DNA of 64,000 nucleotides from Gammaproteobacteria bacterium (GTDB lineage: Bacteria > Pseudomonadota > Gammaproteobacteria > Pseudomonadales > Azotimanducaceae). Positions 16,471 through 25,374 of this stretch are shown here, piece by piece; the stretch's first letter is position 1, and each line of letters begins with the position of its first letter. Below the pieces are notes generated by a model, which did not search any database, had not been told where the DNA came from, and saw only the letters and a list, made by a program, of their open reading frames with translations. A program made the position numbers and the translations under genes. The DNA lies in contig JAPOXV010000028.1 in the NCBI GenBank assembly GCA_026706935.1, positions 24,070 through 88,069 on the forward strand, given 5' to 3'.

Positions 16471-17903
16471 AAGACCTCTTTTGCGGCATCTGCAAGTACA
16501 GTACCTTCGAAGAAACTCGGATTCGTCTCGCCCCAGAATCGCACTGGGTTTTCAAATACGAAGTGTCGGAAATCTTCAGTCGTAATGCGTCCATCTTCGA
16601 CAAGCTCGTGTGCTTCAGGCAGAACACCTGCCATATCCTGTACGTCAAAGTGCCCAATATCCGATCCAAACAGTGTCTTGATTTCGGTATTGAATGGATT
16701 ATTCTGACGTTGGAAAGCGAGTGCGTTCGTCGCGTCGTCTGCCTCACATCCGAAATAGAATCGATCTGCAAAAAGTGTCTTGAAGTCGGATTTCTCTCTG
16801 ATCTCGCACGCCGCGTAGTCGTCGAGTTGGTTTAGACCACCGGTCGTAGTCGGACCGTTCTTCGTACTTAATCCACGTCCTGCGAGAATAGCATCCTGCA
16901 TTGCGGGACTCGCGTATTCCTCCGCTAGCTCCTTTAAAAGCTCCAGATCTAACTCGCTCGGATCGGTGAACTTCAACGCTTCGCCATTGCGAATCTCCCA
17001 GTGATTAATGAGGTCTGCGTACAACAATACGGCGAATCCAACACCACCTTCGAGGAAAGCGAAATTGAGGTCCGGGAATCTGCGTGTGACGCCGCCCATA
17101 AACAGCGATTTGCATACCGCTTCTGACGCGGCGGCGAAGTGTCCAATGTGGTTGTAGCAGAAGTTTGAAACTGAAAGCCGGAAGAACTTCCCACGCGAAC
17201 CGCGATGAAATGTTGGCGACACACCGAGCTCGCGACACTTGGCCCATACCACGTCATAATCGTGTGCACTGTCGATACCGAACGTATCGAGCCAGGACAC
17301 CAGATCTGAGGCGTCGGGTTTTTCCGTGACGATCTTTTCGATCGGTCGATCTATTAGGCTGTTTAACATCACAACCTTGAGTCCGAGTTCCCCGACAGCA
17401 TGGTCAAGCTCCGCTAGCGCTTCTTCTGGTGTGTGCATTGGAATAACCGCGGCAGGTGTCATACGATCTTTGAATGGCTCAAACAACTCTGCGCAATAGA
17501 TGTTGAATGCTCTGCATGCAGCCACGCGTGCTTCTTCGTCATTCACTCGTGGCAAGCCAAGACCAGCCGTTGGGTAGAGTACGGCGAAATCGATCCCTAG
17601 CTCGTCCAAGCGCTCGTACAGCAACTTCGGCATCATCGCAGTCGCGCGATCTTTCGTGTTCTTCGTGGGTGAGCCCCAAAACGCTTCTTGCGCGACATTC
17701 GCACGACGTCTCTCCGCTACTGTCATGCGAAGACTATTACCGACTCGCGCACCATTCATTTCCATAGCGCGTGTCGCCGCTTTTCCGCCGATTGCTTCCA
17801 TTGCGGACCGTACAACTGGTCCATACTCGAGCCAATGACCATCCGCATCAATGACGGGATGACCTAGATCAGCGCGTAATTGTGAGGCTATTGACATGCC
17901 CAT
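16461..17903 (-). CDS. Amidohydrolase family (amidohydrolase_2, ACMSD-like TIM barrel)
   Basis: A 480-residue metal-dependent hydrolase or decarboxylase. Landmarks are VIDADGHWLEYG (about 17-28, the first metal-site strand), PAAVIPMHTPEEALAEL, PTFHRGSRG (a ligand-type His), NHIGHFAAASEAVC, FLEGGVGFAVLL and GSDIGHFDV (final Asp). This set is typical of the amidohydrolase_2 family, which hydrolyses or decarboxylates cyclic or aromatic acids, but the substrate cannot be assigned. At 480 residues it is longer than the usual 300-400. A second family member lies at 54313-55464. ATG start preceded by GGGGTTAG. Confidence 0.88.
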   Translation of the reverse strand: MGMSIASQLRADLGHPVIDADGHWLEYGPVVRSAMEAIGGKAATRAMEMNGARVGNSLRMTVAERRRANVAQEAFWGSPTKNTKDRATAMMPKLLYERLDELGIDFAVLYPTAGLGLPRVNDEEARVAACRAFNIYCAELFEPFKDRMTPAAVIPMHTPEEALAELDHAVGELGLKVVMLNSLIDRPIEKIVTEKPDASDLVSWLDTFGIDSAHDYDVVWAKCRELGVSPTFHRGSRGKFFRLSVSNFCYNHIGHFAAASEAVCKSLFMGGVTRRFPDLNFAFLEGGVGFAVLLYADLINHWEIRNGEALKFTDPSELDLELLKELAEEYASPAMQDAILAGRGLSTKNGPTTTGGLNQLDDYAACEIREKSDFKTLFADRFYFGCEADDATNALAFQRQNNPFNTEIKTLFGSDIGHFDVQDMAGVLPEAHELVEDGRITTEDFRHFVFENPVRFWGETNPSFFEGTVLADAAKEVLKT

Positions 17904-18090
17904 CTAACCCCGTTTCGTCAAGACAATATCGGTCTGTTATTAAACACCTAAGTTGAGCTACGGGATTCTGGTTTTAGTCCATCTTTTCGGATTCGTATTA
18001 AGCGTTATTTCCAAAACAAATCGAAACTCACATTGCTTGCGCAATCCATGTCGAAACTACAAAGATTCGATCGCCGAACTCAATACAAGA

Positions 18091-19092
18091 TCACGCGCCG
18101 TTCTCAAGCAACAGGTCGATGACGTCTTTGCGGATTTTTCGTTTCCGTGCATGGTCGAGAGCCGTCAAGCCATCGTGGTCTTTGATTGAGGGATCCGCAC
18201 CGCGTTCTAAAAGCCACGGCACGAGTTTGCTGCGATTCCATCTCATCAAATCGATCAACGGTGTCGCTCCACCAACTTTCAAATTCCAGTCTGCGCCATA
18301 CTCATCGAGTAACTCGCAAATCGTCACGTCGCCGTGAAACAACGACGAGAATACAGCAGGATTTGGACTTGCACCTCGAGACAACAAGTGCTTCGTCAAA
18401 TCTAGATTTCCTTGCCAGGATACCGCGTACCAAAGCGCAGTCGCGTTGAAGATTTCGTCTCCTTCTGCAATTGGCTGTATCGCATCAATTTCGACCCCTT
18501 GGTCCAGAATGAAATCAACACACGCGATCGCTGCTTGATTTCCAAGGGTTTTGTGAAGACCCGACATGCAGACATAGTGCAAAGGCGTCCGCTCTACGTG
18601 ATCGAGTGAACTCAGCAATTGCTGTTTCGCATGCAGCTTTAATCGAGATAAGTCAAGTAACGAACTCGCCGACCAAACATCCAGAGGTCTCAGTTCACTA
18701 ACCAGTAAGTCCATTAGTTCGTCAAGCGGACCCATTGCAGCGTAACCCAAAGGCGTCAATGCGAGCGGTCCTGCAGCTACCGTTGGGTCCGCGCCGTGCT
18801 CAAGCAACCGACCAAGCGCTGCTGGATGACCGTTATGCTTTGGAATCGTTCGATGGTATTGACACAGTCGAGTTAACGGCGTGTGCTTAGCACCTGTACC
18901 TGCCGTGACGTTGACGTCCGCGCCATAAAGCACGAGCACGTCTATACATGCCGCGTCGCCAGTGAATGCAGCGTCCATAATCGGCTTCCAGTGCTGCGTG
19001 GCGACAGGATCGTCTTGGGCTAGTTGCTGAAGCTTCTCTACGTCACCCTGACGAATAGCATCGCAAAGTGGCTTGTATGCGACTCGCGGCAA
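18091..19092 (-). CDS. Ankyrin repeat protein
   Basis: A 333-residue protein built almost wholly of ankyrin repeats. Visible units include AACIDVLVLYGADVNVTAGTG, LGRLLEHGADPTVAAG, RTPLHYVCMSGLHKTLGN, LTKHLLSRGASPNPAVF, ICELLDEYGADWNLKVGG, LVPWLLERGADPSIKDHDG and a C-terminal VIDLLLENGA. No signal peptide or catalytic domain is present, so it is probably a cytoplasmic protein-binding scaffold. The TTG start lies 6 bases beyond the bacterioferritin stop, with GAGGA about ten bases upstream, which makes co-expression with bfr likely. What it binds is unknown. Confidence 0.88.
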   Translation of the reverse strand: MPRVAYKPLCDAIRQGDVEKLQQLAQDDPVATQHWKPIMDAAFTGDAACIDVLVLYGADVNVTAGTGAKHTPLTRLCQYHRTIPKHNGHPAALGRLLEHGADPTVAAGPLALTPLGYAAMGPLDELMDLLVSELRPLDVWSASSLLDLSRLKLHAKQQLLSSLDHVERTPLHYVCMSGLHKTLGNQAAIACVDFILDQGVEIDAIQPIAEGDEIFNATALWYAVSWQGNLDLTKHLLSRGASPNPAVFSSLFHGDVTICELLDEYGADWNLKVGGATPLIDLMRWNRSKLVPWLLERGADPSIKDHDGLTALDHARKRKIRKDVIDLLLENGA

Positions 19093-19098
19093 TCGGAT

Positions 19099-19575
19099 TT
19101 AATCCTCTCGCATTTGTCGTTGTAGGTAATTCTCCAACGTGACGCGCTCAATTAGATCTAACTGCGTCTCTAGCCAATCAACATGCTCTTCTTCTGACTC
19201 CAGGATCCGTTCGAGAATCTCTCGCGAAATGTAATCCTGCACGTTCTCACAATACTCGATGCCTTTGCGTAGACTCGGCATTGCTTCCATCTCTAACTTT
19301 AAATCACACTCTAAAGCTTCCTGCGGTGTTTCGCCGACATACAAGCGACCTAAGTCCTGTAAATTCGGTAAGCCTTCAAGGAACAGAATCCGCTCGACCA
19401 GTGTGTCGGCGTGTTTCATTTCGTCAACCGATTCCTCATACTCATGCTCACCTAGGTATTTCAAACCCCAATTGTTGAACATTCGCGAATGTAGGAAATA
19501 CTGGTTGATGGCTGTCAATTCGTTTTTTAACACATCATTCAACAGTTGAATGACCTGAGAATCTTGAGGATTCAT
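19099..19575 (-). CDS. bfr: Bacterioferritin
   Basis: A 158-residue haem-containing ferritin that stores iron as a 24-mer. Ferroxidase ligands Glu19, Glu52, His55, Glu95, Glu128 and His131 and the haem-binding Met53 (DEMKHAD) are all in place, and [16 protein letters not shown] and [16 protein letters not shown] are near-identical to E. coli Bfr. The ATG at 19575 is chosen over one nine codons upstream because AAGGAAG precedes it and the product then matches the family. It is divergent from bfd, with a Fur-like box in between, and is followed after 6 bases by the ankyrin gene. Confidence 0.96.
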   Translation of the reverse strand: MNPQDSQVIQLLNDVLKNELTAINQYFLHSRMFNNWGLKYLGEHEYEESVDEMKHADTLVERILFLEGLPNLQDLGRLYVGETPQEALECDLKLEMEAMPSLRKGIEYCENVQDYISREILERILESEEEHVDWLETQLDLIERVTLENYLQRQMRED

Positions 19576-19683
19576 GGCGCTTCCTTGATCATGCCCAACC
19601 AAATTCTAGTAAATTTTACCTGTATATCTATTCAGTTAAATTACAGTATGCTTCACTAGGAAAATCGTTTATTTAATGTAATT

Positions 19684-19702
19684 GGTAATCAATCTCATTA
19701 TC
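19684..19702. promoter_or_regulatory. Fur-box-like site upstream of bfd
   Basis: The 19 bases GGTAATCAATCTCATTATC match the classical Fur consensus at 14 of 19 positions and lie 15 bases before the bfd start codon, inside the bfr-bfd divergent spacer. Binding of Fe-Fur here would repress bfd when iron is plentiful, as in E. coli. Inferred from sequence match only. Confidence 0.65.
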
Positions 19703-19717
19703 GAATACAATAAGCCT

Positions 19718-19921
19718 ATGTATGTGTGTATTTGCTTCGGTGTCACTGACAGCGAAATCGTCGATGCCATTAATGAAGGGCACGACTCCGTCAACGCAAT
19801 CAATCGAGAACTTGGTGCCGCCGGGTGCTGTGGTTCATGCATGACAAGCATCGAAGCGATCATCGATTTACATAAAGGCGACGAGAATAAGACCGAACCG
19901 CTCTTCTTCGCGGCGGGTTAA
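19718..19921 (+). CDS. bfd: Bacterioferritin-associated ferredoxin
   Basis: A 67-residue [2Fe-2S] protein that delivers electrons to bacterioferritin for iron release. The four ligand cysteines follow the Bfd spacing: Cys4, Cys6, Cys38, Cys41 (MYVCICFGVTD ... GAAGCCGSC). The ATG at 19718 is preferred to an upstream in-frame TTG because it gives the exact family N-terminus. There is no clear ribosome-binding site. The C-terminal 15 residues (GDENKTEPLFFAAG) are an ordinary variable tail. Confidence 0.95.
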   Translation: MYVCICFGVTDSEIVDAINEGHDSVNAINRELGAAGCCGSCMTSIEAIIDLHKGDENKTEPLFFAAG

Positions 19922-19939
19922 CAATTTACGTCCACATCT

Positions 19940-19957
19940 CGAATCCTGCAGGATTCG
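19940..19957. terminator. 18-base perfect palindrome between convergent genes
   Basis: CGAATCCTGCAGGATTCG is fully self-complementary (7-bp stem, TGCA loop). It lies 18 bases after the bfd stop and 18 before the stop of the opposing MerR-TPR gene, so it can act on both transcripts. No T-tract follows on either strand. Confidence 0.5.
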
Positions 19958-19974
19958 TACGTTAGCTACTCCGC

Positions 19975-20844
19975 TTAAGTTTCTTTGAAGGAAAGTTCAA
20001 AGAACTTCGTCATATAGTCATCTGCGCGTTTGGCGTCTCCTAGCTTTTTATAGATGCGAGCCAAACACTGAAATGATTCTAGGATACCGTCCGCTCTCTT
20101 GAGGTGCTCAATCGCCAACTCATTGGACTCAAACATCTCAAACAGAATCCCAAGGTTGTAGTTGCCGATTTGGTGCGTGCAATCCACCGCTAACGCCTTC
20201 TCGTAGCAGTATCTTGAATCTAGCTGACGTCCGCTTAAGAAGTGGAGTCGACCGAGATTGACCCAGGCGTCGGCGTTGCTCTCGTCATGGCTAATGCAGA
20301 TTTCGTAAGCGCGTCGTGCTTCCACATCGTTTTCCTCGTCCTCACAATCGAGTGCGTACTGGTACCAATCCTCTGCGTCAGGAGAATCAGACCGAACTCG
20401 TTGAGCAACACGTAGCGATTCAAGTGTCCTGACCAACTGAGCTCGTTTAGGTTGCAACACATCGTTGAAATCGAACGCGCGTTCGCCAGTCTCAGGATCG
20501 AGCAATCCGTGCTCAGATTGAACGAGAATATCACCACCGACCAATCCCGAGTTTTTAATGAACTTGATTGCCGATGAGTGAGTTAGATCTTCACTACGTG
20601 CTTCTCGAACCGTTGAATATGCCTCTACGACTTTTGCGAAACTCGTCCCTTCATCGACAAGCTTCCCTATGTCGCAGGCAACCACCATATCTTGAAAACG
20701 GTAGACGAGCTTGGCGTTATCGTGTTTAACCGGTTCGAGAAGTCGCTTCTTGCGAAGCTGCTGGAGCTGATATTCGCTCAGCCCGGACTTACCGCAGACT
20801 TCTCGAGTCGTAAACCCGTCAATCGTCTTACGGTCAACATCCAT
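19975..20844 (-). CDS. MerR-like HTH protein with C-terminal TPR repeats
   Basis: A 289-residue two-part protein. Residues 10-60 are a MerR-type winged helix (FTTREVCGKSGLSEYQLQQLRKKRL, then VYRFQDMVVACDI). Residues 160-285 are tetratricopeptide repeats (DWYQYALDCEDEENDVEARRAYE, ADAWVNLGRLHFLSGRQLDS, IGNYNLGILFEMFESNELAIEH). There is no metal-binding Cys cluster. Similar MerR-TPR proteins occur in several proteobacteria without assigned function; here the TPR part probably senses a protein partner. Two 13-base direct repeats just upstream could be its own operator. It converges with bfd. Confidence 0.8.
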   Translation of the reverse strand: MDVDRKTIDGFTTREVCGKSGLSEYQLQQLRKKRLLEPVKHDNAKLVYRFQDMVVACDIGKLVDEGTSFAKVVEAYSTVREARSEDLTHSSAIKFIKNSGLVGGDILVQSEHGLLDPETGERAFDFNDVLQPKRAQLVRTLESLRVAQRVRSDSPDAEDWYQYALDCEDEENDVEARRAYEICISHDESNADAWVNLGRLHFLSGRQLDSRYCYEKALAVDCTHQIGNYNLGILFEMFESNELAIEHLKRADGILESFQCLARIYKKLGDAKRADDYMTKFFELSFKET

Positions 20845-20880
20845 GTTTCTTGCGCCATGTGCCTACTGCACTAAACCTGA

Positions 20881-20911
20881 TTTTACAAACCAATTCTGTT
20901 TTGCAAACTAA
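20881..20911. promoter_or_regulatory. Two 13-base direct repeats upstream of the MerR-TPR gene
   Basis: TTTTACAAACCAA (20881-20893) and TTTTGCAAACTAA (20899-20911) agree at 11 of 13 positions and are spaced 18 bases apart, less than two helical turns. They lie 37-67 bases before the MerR-TPR start codon, where an autoregulatory operator or promoter would be expected. Confidence 0.4.
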
Positions 20912-21032
20912 CAAATATGCGAATTGAACGAGGGGCTCGGCGAAGCTTCTGCCATATGGAATATCCCCGGTCTATTTCTGCAAACAGGACGCACGCGATC
21001 GCTTGATGTCGTCCACTTAATCAGCTAGTACG

Positions 21033-21566
21033 CTATTCCACGCGTCCGGTTTGTAGCGCATCGCGAAGTAGCGCTAATTGGTAATCCGTAATCGGTTCAA
21101 AGTCCGGTATCGTGCATCGTGGTCCCCACGTGCGACGTCCAAATTCAAACACTTCAGTACGGACGTAGTCGCCGATGCACAGCCGCGATGAGCCGCGTGA
21201 CTCCAGATTAAGGATCGCTTTTCGATGTAATCCGAAACAATGCCGACCAAACTGAACCAGAAATTTGGGGCGTCCTTCACCACGCATCGTAAACACGATG
21301 TGACGTTTGCTAAGTACCTCGTGATCGCGAATCGCGATCTTAGAAATGCAGTGAGTCCGTTTCTGGTAATCCTTCGGGTCCGGTGTTGAATCCAGAATAC
21401 TCGCTAACGTTACGGGAGCCTCACCTTTCGGTTCTTCGACCGTAGTCTGATTCTCGACTTCACCTTCTTCACCACGCACGCCAAGAAAAAGCAAAGGAAC
21501 GAGCGCCACTATGAAGGAGATCTTTACCCATCTCGAACATCCCTTTTTCCTATAAATCGCTCGCAT
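21033..21566 (-). CDS. DUF6491-like protein with N-terminal hydrophobic segment
   Basis: A 177-residue protein. A hydrophobic stretch (VKISFIVALVPLLFLGV, about 13-29) suggests a signal or anchor, then a linker with many Glu, then a compact domain from about 70 (RTHCISKIAIRDHEVLSKRHIVFTM ... HCFGLHRKAI ... LCIGDYVRTEVF ... GPRCTIPDFEPITDYQ) containing four conserved-looking cysteines. This layout resembles DUF6491 proteins, whose function is unknown. ATG 21566 is preferred over 21599 because GAGAGG lies five bases before it. Confidence 0.65.
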   Translation of the reverse strand: MRAIYRKKGCSRWVKISFIVALVPLLFLGVRGEEGEVENQTTVEEPKGEAPVTLASILDSTPDPKDYQKRTHCISKIAIRDHEVLSKRHIVFTMRGEGRPKFLVQFGRHCFGLHRKAILNLESRGSSRLCIGDYVRTEVFEFGRRTWGPRCTIPDFEPITDYQLALLRDALQTGRVE

Positions 21567-21647
21567 AGCGACCTCTCGACGGCTCCACAATCGTTGCATT
21601 GCGACCTTGTGAAACGACTTCGTTCGACTGTAATCGTACCTAATTCG

Positions 21648-22502
21648 TTAGACCTTTAGCTGCCTAATCAGTTCTTCAAGCGTCGACGCTATTTCTGCGC
21701 GGATCGTCAGTGATGCGAGCGCGTCACCTCGGGTAACGCCGAAGCCTAAAGTCGCAATGGGTATGCCGCATTCGTAAGCTAACTTTACCAATCGAAAGCT
21801 TGAATAGACCATCAACGACGAGCCAACGACGAGTACACCTTGCGCCTTGCGAATCGCCTCATTCGCATTCTCTTTCACATTCGAATGGATACTTCCCCCG
21901 AAAAATACAACATCGGGTTTCAACACGCCACCGCACACCTTGCACTGAGGTACTACGAACGAATCGTCAATTCTCATTGAGTAGTAACCTTCGCCAACCG
22001 CGTCTGGCATTACGGCAGCTGATACGAACTTAGGATTCATTACCTCAAGTCGTTTTTGAATGTCGTCTCGATCAAATCGTTCTTGACAAGCCACACATGT
22101 CACGGTACGAAGCGAACCGTGTAGGGGAATAACAGATTGCTGTCCACTCGCTTCGTGCAGGTCATCGACATTTTGTGTAATCACGTTGCTAACGTATCCA
22201 CGATCTTCCAAGCGTTTGAGCGACATGTGAGCACTGTTAGGTCTCGCTTTTGAAAACACTTGCCAACCCAGCATGCTCCTTGCCCAGTACCGCCTTCGCG
22301 CATCGACAGACCTGAAAAATTCGTCGAGTAATACAGGTTGCGGTCGCTTCCAATTGCCGTTCTCGTCACGATAGTCGAATATCCCCGAATTCGTGCTACA
22401 CCCCGCTCCGGTAATCACGCAAAGTGGGTGATGTTCAACGAAGAACCTCTGCAAGGACGGTAGGTCGTTGCAGAGATTTCCTTCTGAAGGCGTGAACGTC
22501 AT
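21648..22502 (-). CDS. Sir2 family NAD-dependent protein deacylase (SIRT4-like class)
   Basis: A 284-residue sirtuin that removes acyl groups from lysine using NAD. The NAD site GAGCSTNSGIFDYR (32-45), TQNVDDLHEASG (109-120), catalytic His128 in PLHGS, and zinc cysteines Cys136, Cys139, Cys187 and Cys190 are present. The order and GAGCSTNSG wording resemble class II (SIRT4-type) sirtuins. The usual SGIPDYR has Phe in place of Pro. No N-terminal targeting signal. Divergent from the small gene at 22579; targets are not predictable. Confidence 0.92.
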   Translation of the reverse strand: MTFTPSEGNLCNDLPSLQRFFVEHHPLCVITGAGCSTNSGIFDYRDENGNWKRPQPVLLDEFFRSVDARRRYWARSMLGWQVFSKARPNSAHMSLKRLEDRGYVSNVITQNVDDLHEASGQQSVIPLHGSLRTVTCVACQERFDRDDIQKRLEVMNPKFVSAAVMPDAVGEGYYSMRIDDSFVVPQCKVCGGVLKPDVVFFGGSIHSNVKENANEAIRKAQGVLVVGSSLMVYSSFRLVKLAYECGIPIATLGFGVTRGDALASLTIRAEIASTLEELIRQLKV

Positions 22503-22578
22503 GCTTGAACGACTACGATTAGCACACTGGAACGAACGTGTTTTTCATGACCGTTCTATCGTGCATTGGAGGATTTCA

Positions 22579-22953
22579 ATGACAACCTATCTTCAGGAAG
22601 TTGGACGTTTCAAGTTTGACATTTCATACCGCCGCATGCGCGGCGACCAAGGCTTGTCAATTCGTGTAAGTGGTCCCGTGGCCGATGAGAATCGGGAGCT
22701 ACTTCGATTTGATTGTTTCGATAACAGTCCGCACTACCATGTTGAAGTCTACGGAAAGAACGAGATCACGGCGATCGAAGACAACGACGCGACAGAATGG
22801 TCACTGAAGACACTAAGTGATCAATTCGAGAGGTTAGTCGATGCTGCTGGTGCCGATGCACTAAATCCTCAAGAGCGCGACAGCTTGAAAGGTGCGCTAT
22901 TGCAAGTCTCCAAAGATTCGCGCAATCTCGTCGCAGCAGAGCGAGCAGCTTAA
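22579..22953 (+). CDS. Conserved small protein of unknown function
   Basis: A 124-residue soluble protein starting MTTYLQEVGRFKFDISYRR and ending in ERAA. It has an early beta-rich part (about 5-70, ending NSPHYHVEVYGKNE) and a helical C-terminal half (SLKTLSDQFERLVDAAG, LKGALLQVSKDSRN). I do not recognise the family. ATG 22579 is chosen because TGGAGG lies seven bases upstream; longer in-frame starts back to 22468 would overlap the sirtuin gene. Divergent from the sirtuin, and its TAA overlaps the stop of the opposing CoA-transferase gene. Confidence 0.75.
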   Translation: MTTYLQEVGRFKFDISYRRMRGDQGLSIRVSGPVADENRELLRFDCFDNSPHYHVEVYGKNEITAIEDNDATEWSLKTLSDQFERLVDAAGADALNPQERDSLKGALLQVSKDSRNLVAAERAA

Positions 22954-24149
22954 TCATCAATTACGGAAGCGACCACTCCTGAATCGATTAAGCGGTCCTG
23001 ATCAATCCGCGAGTATCCGAGCTCGTCCATTAGTTTGCGGGAATGCTCGCCTAAGTGCGGGGCACCGCGCCGCATTTCTGCGGGTGTGCCTTCGAACCGT
23101 GCCGCGTTACGAGCTTGCCGCAGCTGTCCGGCATGATCGTGTTCTACTTCGACGACGACACCGGTAGCCTCAACTTGCGGGTGGTGGATCATTTCATGGC
23201 GTTTGAGGACAGGGGCACAAGGCACACCAGCCTCCTCTAAGGTTTCAAGCCATTCTTCAGCCGACCCAGTTCTGAGGACACTCTGGATCAGCTCCAGTCG
23301 TTCATTTGCGTAACGATCTCTTCCGGCTGGCGTTTTAAAACGGTCGTCGTCAAGCCATTCAGGTTTGTTAAACGCCACACATAGATTTCGCCATTGATCG
23401 TTCGTCATGACGCTTACGCTGATGTAGTCCGTTGATGTCTCATAGATCAAGTCGATGAACGTTGCCGCCGCTGCGACATCAACCTCTTTCCCAACAAATG
23501 TCTGGCTACCCATGTCGGACGACCACATAAATGCCACGATCGAGTCGAGCATCGACAGCCGAACATGCTGTCCTTCACCCGTTCGTTCTCGAGCGAACAA
23601 TGCTGATGTAACCGCTTGTGCCGCAGTAATACCGGTCAGTTTGTCAGGCAAAATCGTTCGTATCAACCGCGGCCGCGCATCGTCGCTTCCTCCTTGGACA
23701 GATGCAAGGCCCGACAACGCTTGTATGATCGGATCGTATACGGGCTTATGAGCCCAAGGACCGCTTTCGCCCCATCCGCTCATCGAAAGATATATCAAAG
23801 TGGGATTAACGGTTCTTAGGTCTTCGTAGTCGATTCCTAGACGCTTCATAACACCTGGTCTAAAGTTCTGGACGAAAACGTCTGCGGTCTCCACAAGTCT
23901 CATTAGCAGCTTGCGCCCGTCTTGATGCTTTACATCAATAGCGATTGAACGTTTGTTGCGATTGTTATTCACAAAGGCAGCAGAGAAGTGCCGTTGACCA
24001 TAACCGGCGCGTCGCGCGTGGTCGCTGTTAACGGGGGCTTCGACTTTGATGACGTCAGCGCCCTGGTCTGCGAGAATCATCGTACCGTAAGGTCCCGCGA
24101 TCATCGTCGTGAAATCTACGACACGAATTCCGTCAAGTGGACCGGACAT
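22950..24149 (-). CDS. CaiB/BaiF family (family III) CoA-transferase
   Basis: A 399-residue family III CoA-transferase. The start MSGPLDGIRVVDFTTMIAGP, FVQNFRPGVMKRLGIDYEDL (bearing the region of the catalytic Asp) and YLSMSGWGESGPWAHKPVYD are diagnostic. It transfers CoA to an unidentified carboxylic acid. Only about a third identical by eye to the family member at 4931-6130, so probably different in substrate. It is divergent from the epoxide hydrolase gene 250 bases away, and its stop codon overlaps the stop of the small gene before it. Confidence 0.92.
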   Translation of the reverse strand: MSGPLDGIRVVDFTTMIAGPYGTMILADQGADVIKVEAPVNSDHARRAGYGQRHFSAAFVNNNRNKRSIAIDVKHQDGRKLLMRLVETADVFVQNFRPGVMKRLGIDYEDLRTVNPTLIYLSMSGWGESGPWAHKPVYDPIIQALSGLASVQGGSDDARPRLIRTILPDKLTGITAAQAVTSALFARERTGEGQHVRLSMLDSIVAFMWSSDMGSQTFVGKEVDVAAAATFIDLIYETSTDYISVSVMTNDQWRNLCVAFNKPEWLDDDRFKTPAGRDRYANERLELIQSVLRTGSAEEWLETLEEAGVPCAPVLKRHEMIHHPQVEATGVVVEVEHDHAGQLRQARNAARFEGTPAEMRRGAPHLGEHSRKLMDELGYSRIDQDRLIDSGVVASVIDD

Positions 24150-24402
24150 GACTATTTCGAATGGGTCTGTATTTCAGTTAAGGAAAGGTAACACGACGCA
24201 CATCGATGCGACAGCAATACGCGCCAATTTATATCCGTCTCGTCGTATGACTTGGTTCCGCCAATCAAGATTGTTTCTGCCTCGACAATGAAGATTTCCG
24301 TACGTGCGAAGTTGACAACCTATCAAGCAGATAATCTCTCCCGCCCGACGGCGGCGAACGATTACCAAACTCTCAGACCGACAAGGCTTAAAGGTAGAAC
24401 TT

Positions 24403-25374
24403 ATGAGCGATATCACTGAACGCGACATTCAATCGAATGGACTCAACATGCACATCGCAGAGGCGGGTGAAGGTCCACTCGTCGTGTTATGCCACGGATT
24501 CCCTGAGTCGTGGTATTCGTGGCGTCACCAATTGCGCGCATTGTCGGACGCGGGATATCACGTCGTTGCGCCTGATCAGCGCGGTTATGGAGGTACGGAC
24601 GCTCCACCTAATATCGACGACTATACGATTTTTCACCTTGTTGGCGATATCGTCGGCTTAGTAAGCGCGTTAGGTGAAACGCAAGCAGTTGTAGTCGGTC
24701 ACGATTGGGGATCGCCCGTCGCATGGAACTGTGCGATGCTGCGGCCAGATGTCTTCCGTGCGGTCGCCTCACTTTCTGTCCCGATAGGTCCTCGTGGTTC
24801 TACGCCACCACTCGTCGCAATAAAAGAGCTCATGGGCGATCGGTTCTTCTACCAACTCTATTTTCAAACGCCGGGTGTGGCGGAGCACGAGCTTCAGAAC
24901 GACATACCAAAAACGATGCGCAAAATGTTGTTTGGCGCTTCAGGATCCGTCAATCGCAACAACATGTTTGAACGTTCTGGTGAAGCGCCTCCAGACAGCG
25001 CGTTTATGCTGGAGCGGATGCCTGACCCAGGCGACGATCTGCCCGACTGGCTAACTCAAGCGGATGTCGATTACTACGTCAGTCAGTTCGAGCAGGCTGG
25101 TTTTCGAGGCGGTCTAAATTGGTATCGAAACATCGACCGAAATTGGGAACTCTCCGGAAGTCTTCAAGGGAGAAAGATCGAACAGCCTGCTTTTTTCATG
25201 ACCGGTACACGTGACGTAGTCCCGTACAGTGAGAACGCTAAGTCCGCAATGTTGGCGGTCTTACCGAATCTGAAAGATATCGTCGTATTACCTGACATAG
25301 GACATTGGACACAACAAGAAGCACCTGATGCCGTCAACGAAGGTCTAATCGGATTTCTGAACGGGCTGGGGTGA
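24403..25374 (+). CDS. Epoxide hydrolase (alpha/beta-hydrolase fold)
   Basis: A 323-residue alpha/beta hydrolase with epoxide hydrolase features. The nucleophile is Asp101 in VVGHDWGSPVAW, the oxyanion motif is HGFPESWYSW (31-40), a cap-domain Tyr lies in YYVSQFEQAGFRGGLNWYR (about 226-244), and the charge-relay acid and His are in TGTRDVVPY and IGHWTQQEAP. It would open an epoxide to a diol in the cytoplasm. Substrate unknown; a haloalkane dehalogenase is less likely given the cap Tyr. AAAGGTAG precedes its ATG. The last 30 bases overlap the end of the opposing symporter gene. Confidence 0.9.
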   Translation: MSDITERDIQSNGLNMHIAEAGEGPLVVLCHGFPESWYSWRHQLRALSDAGYHVVAPDQRGYGGTDAPPNIDDYTIFHLVGDIVGLVSALGETQAVVVGHDWGSPVAWNCAMLRPDVFRAVASLSVPIGPRGSTPPLVAIKELMGDRFFYQLYFQTPGVAEHELQNDIPKTMRKMLFGASGSVNRNNMFERSGEAPPDSAFMLERMPDPGDDLPDWLTQADVDYYVSQFEQAGFRGGLNWYRNIDRNWELSGSLQGRKIEQPAFFMTGTRDVVPYSENAKSAMLAVLPNLKDIVVLPDIGHWTQQEAPDAVNEGLIGFLNGLG

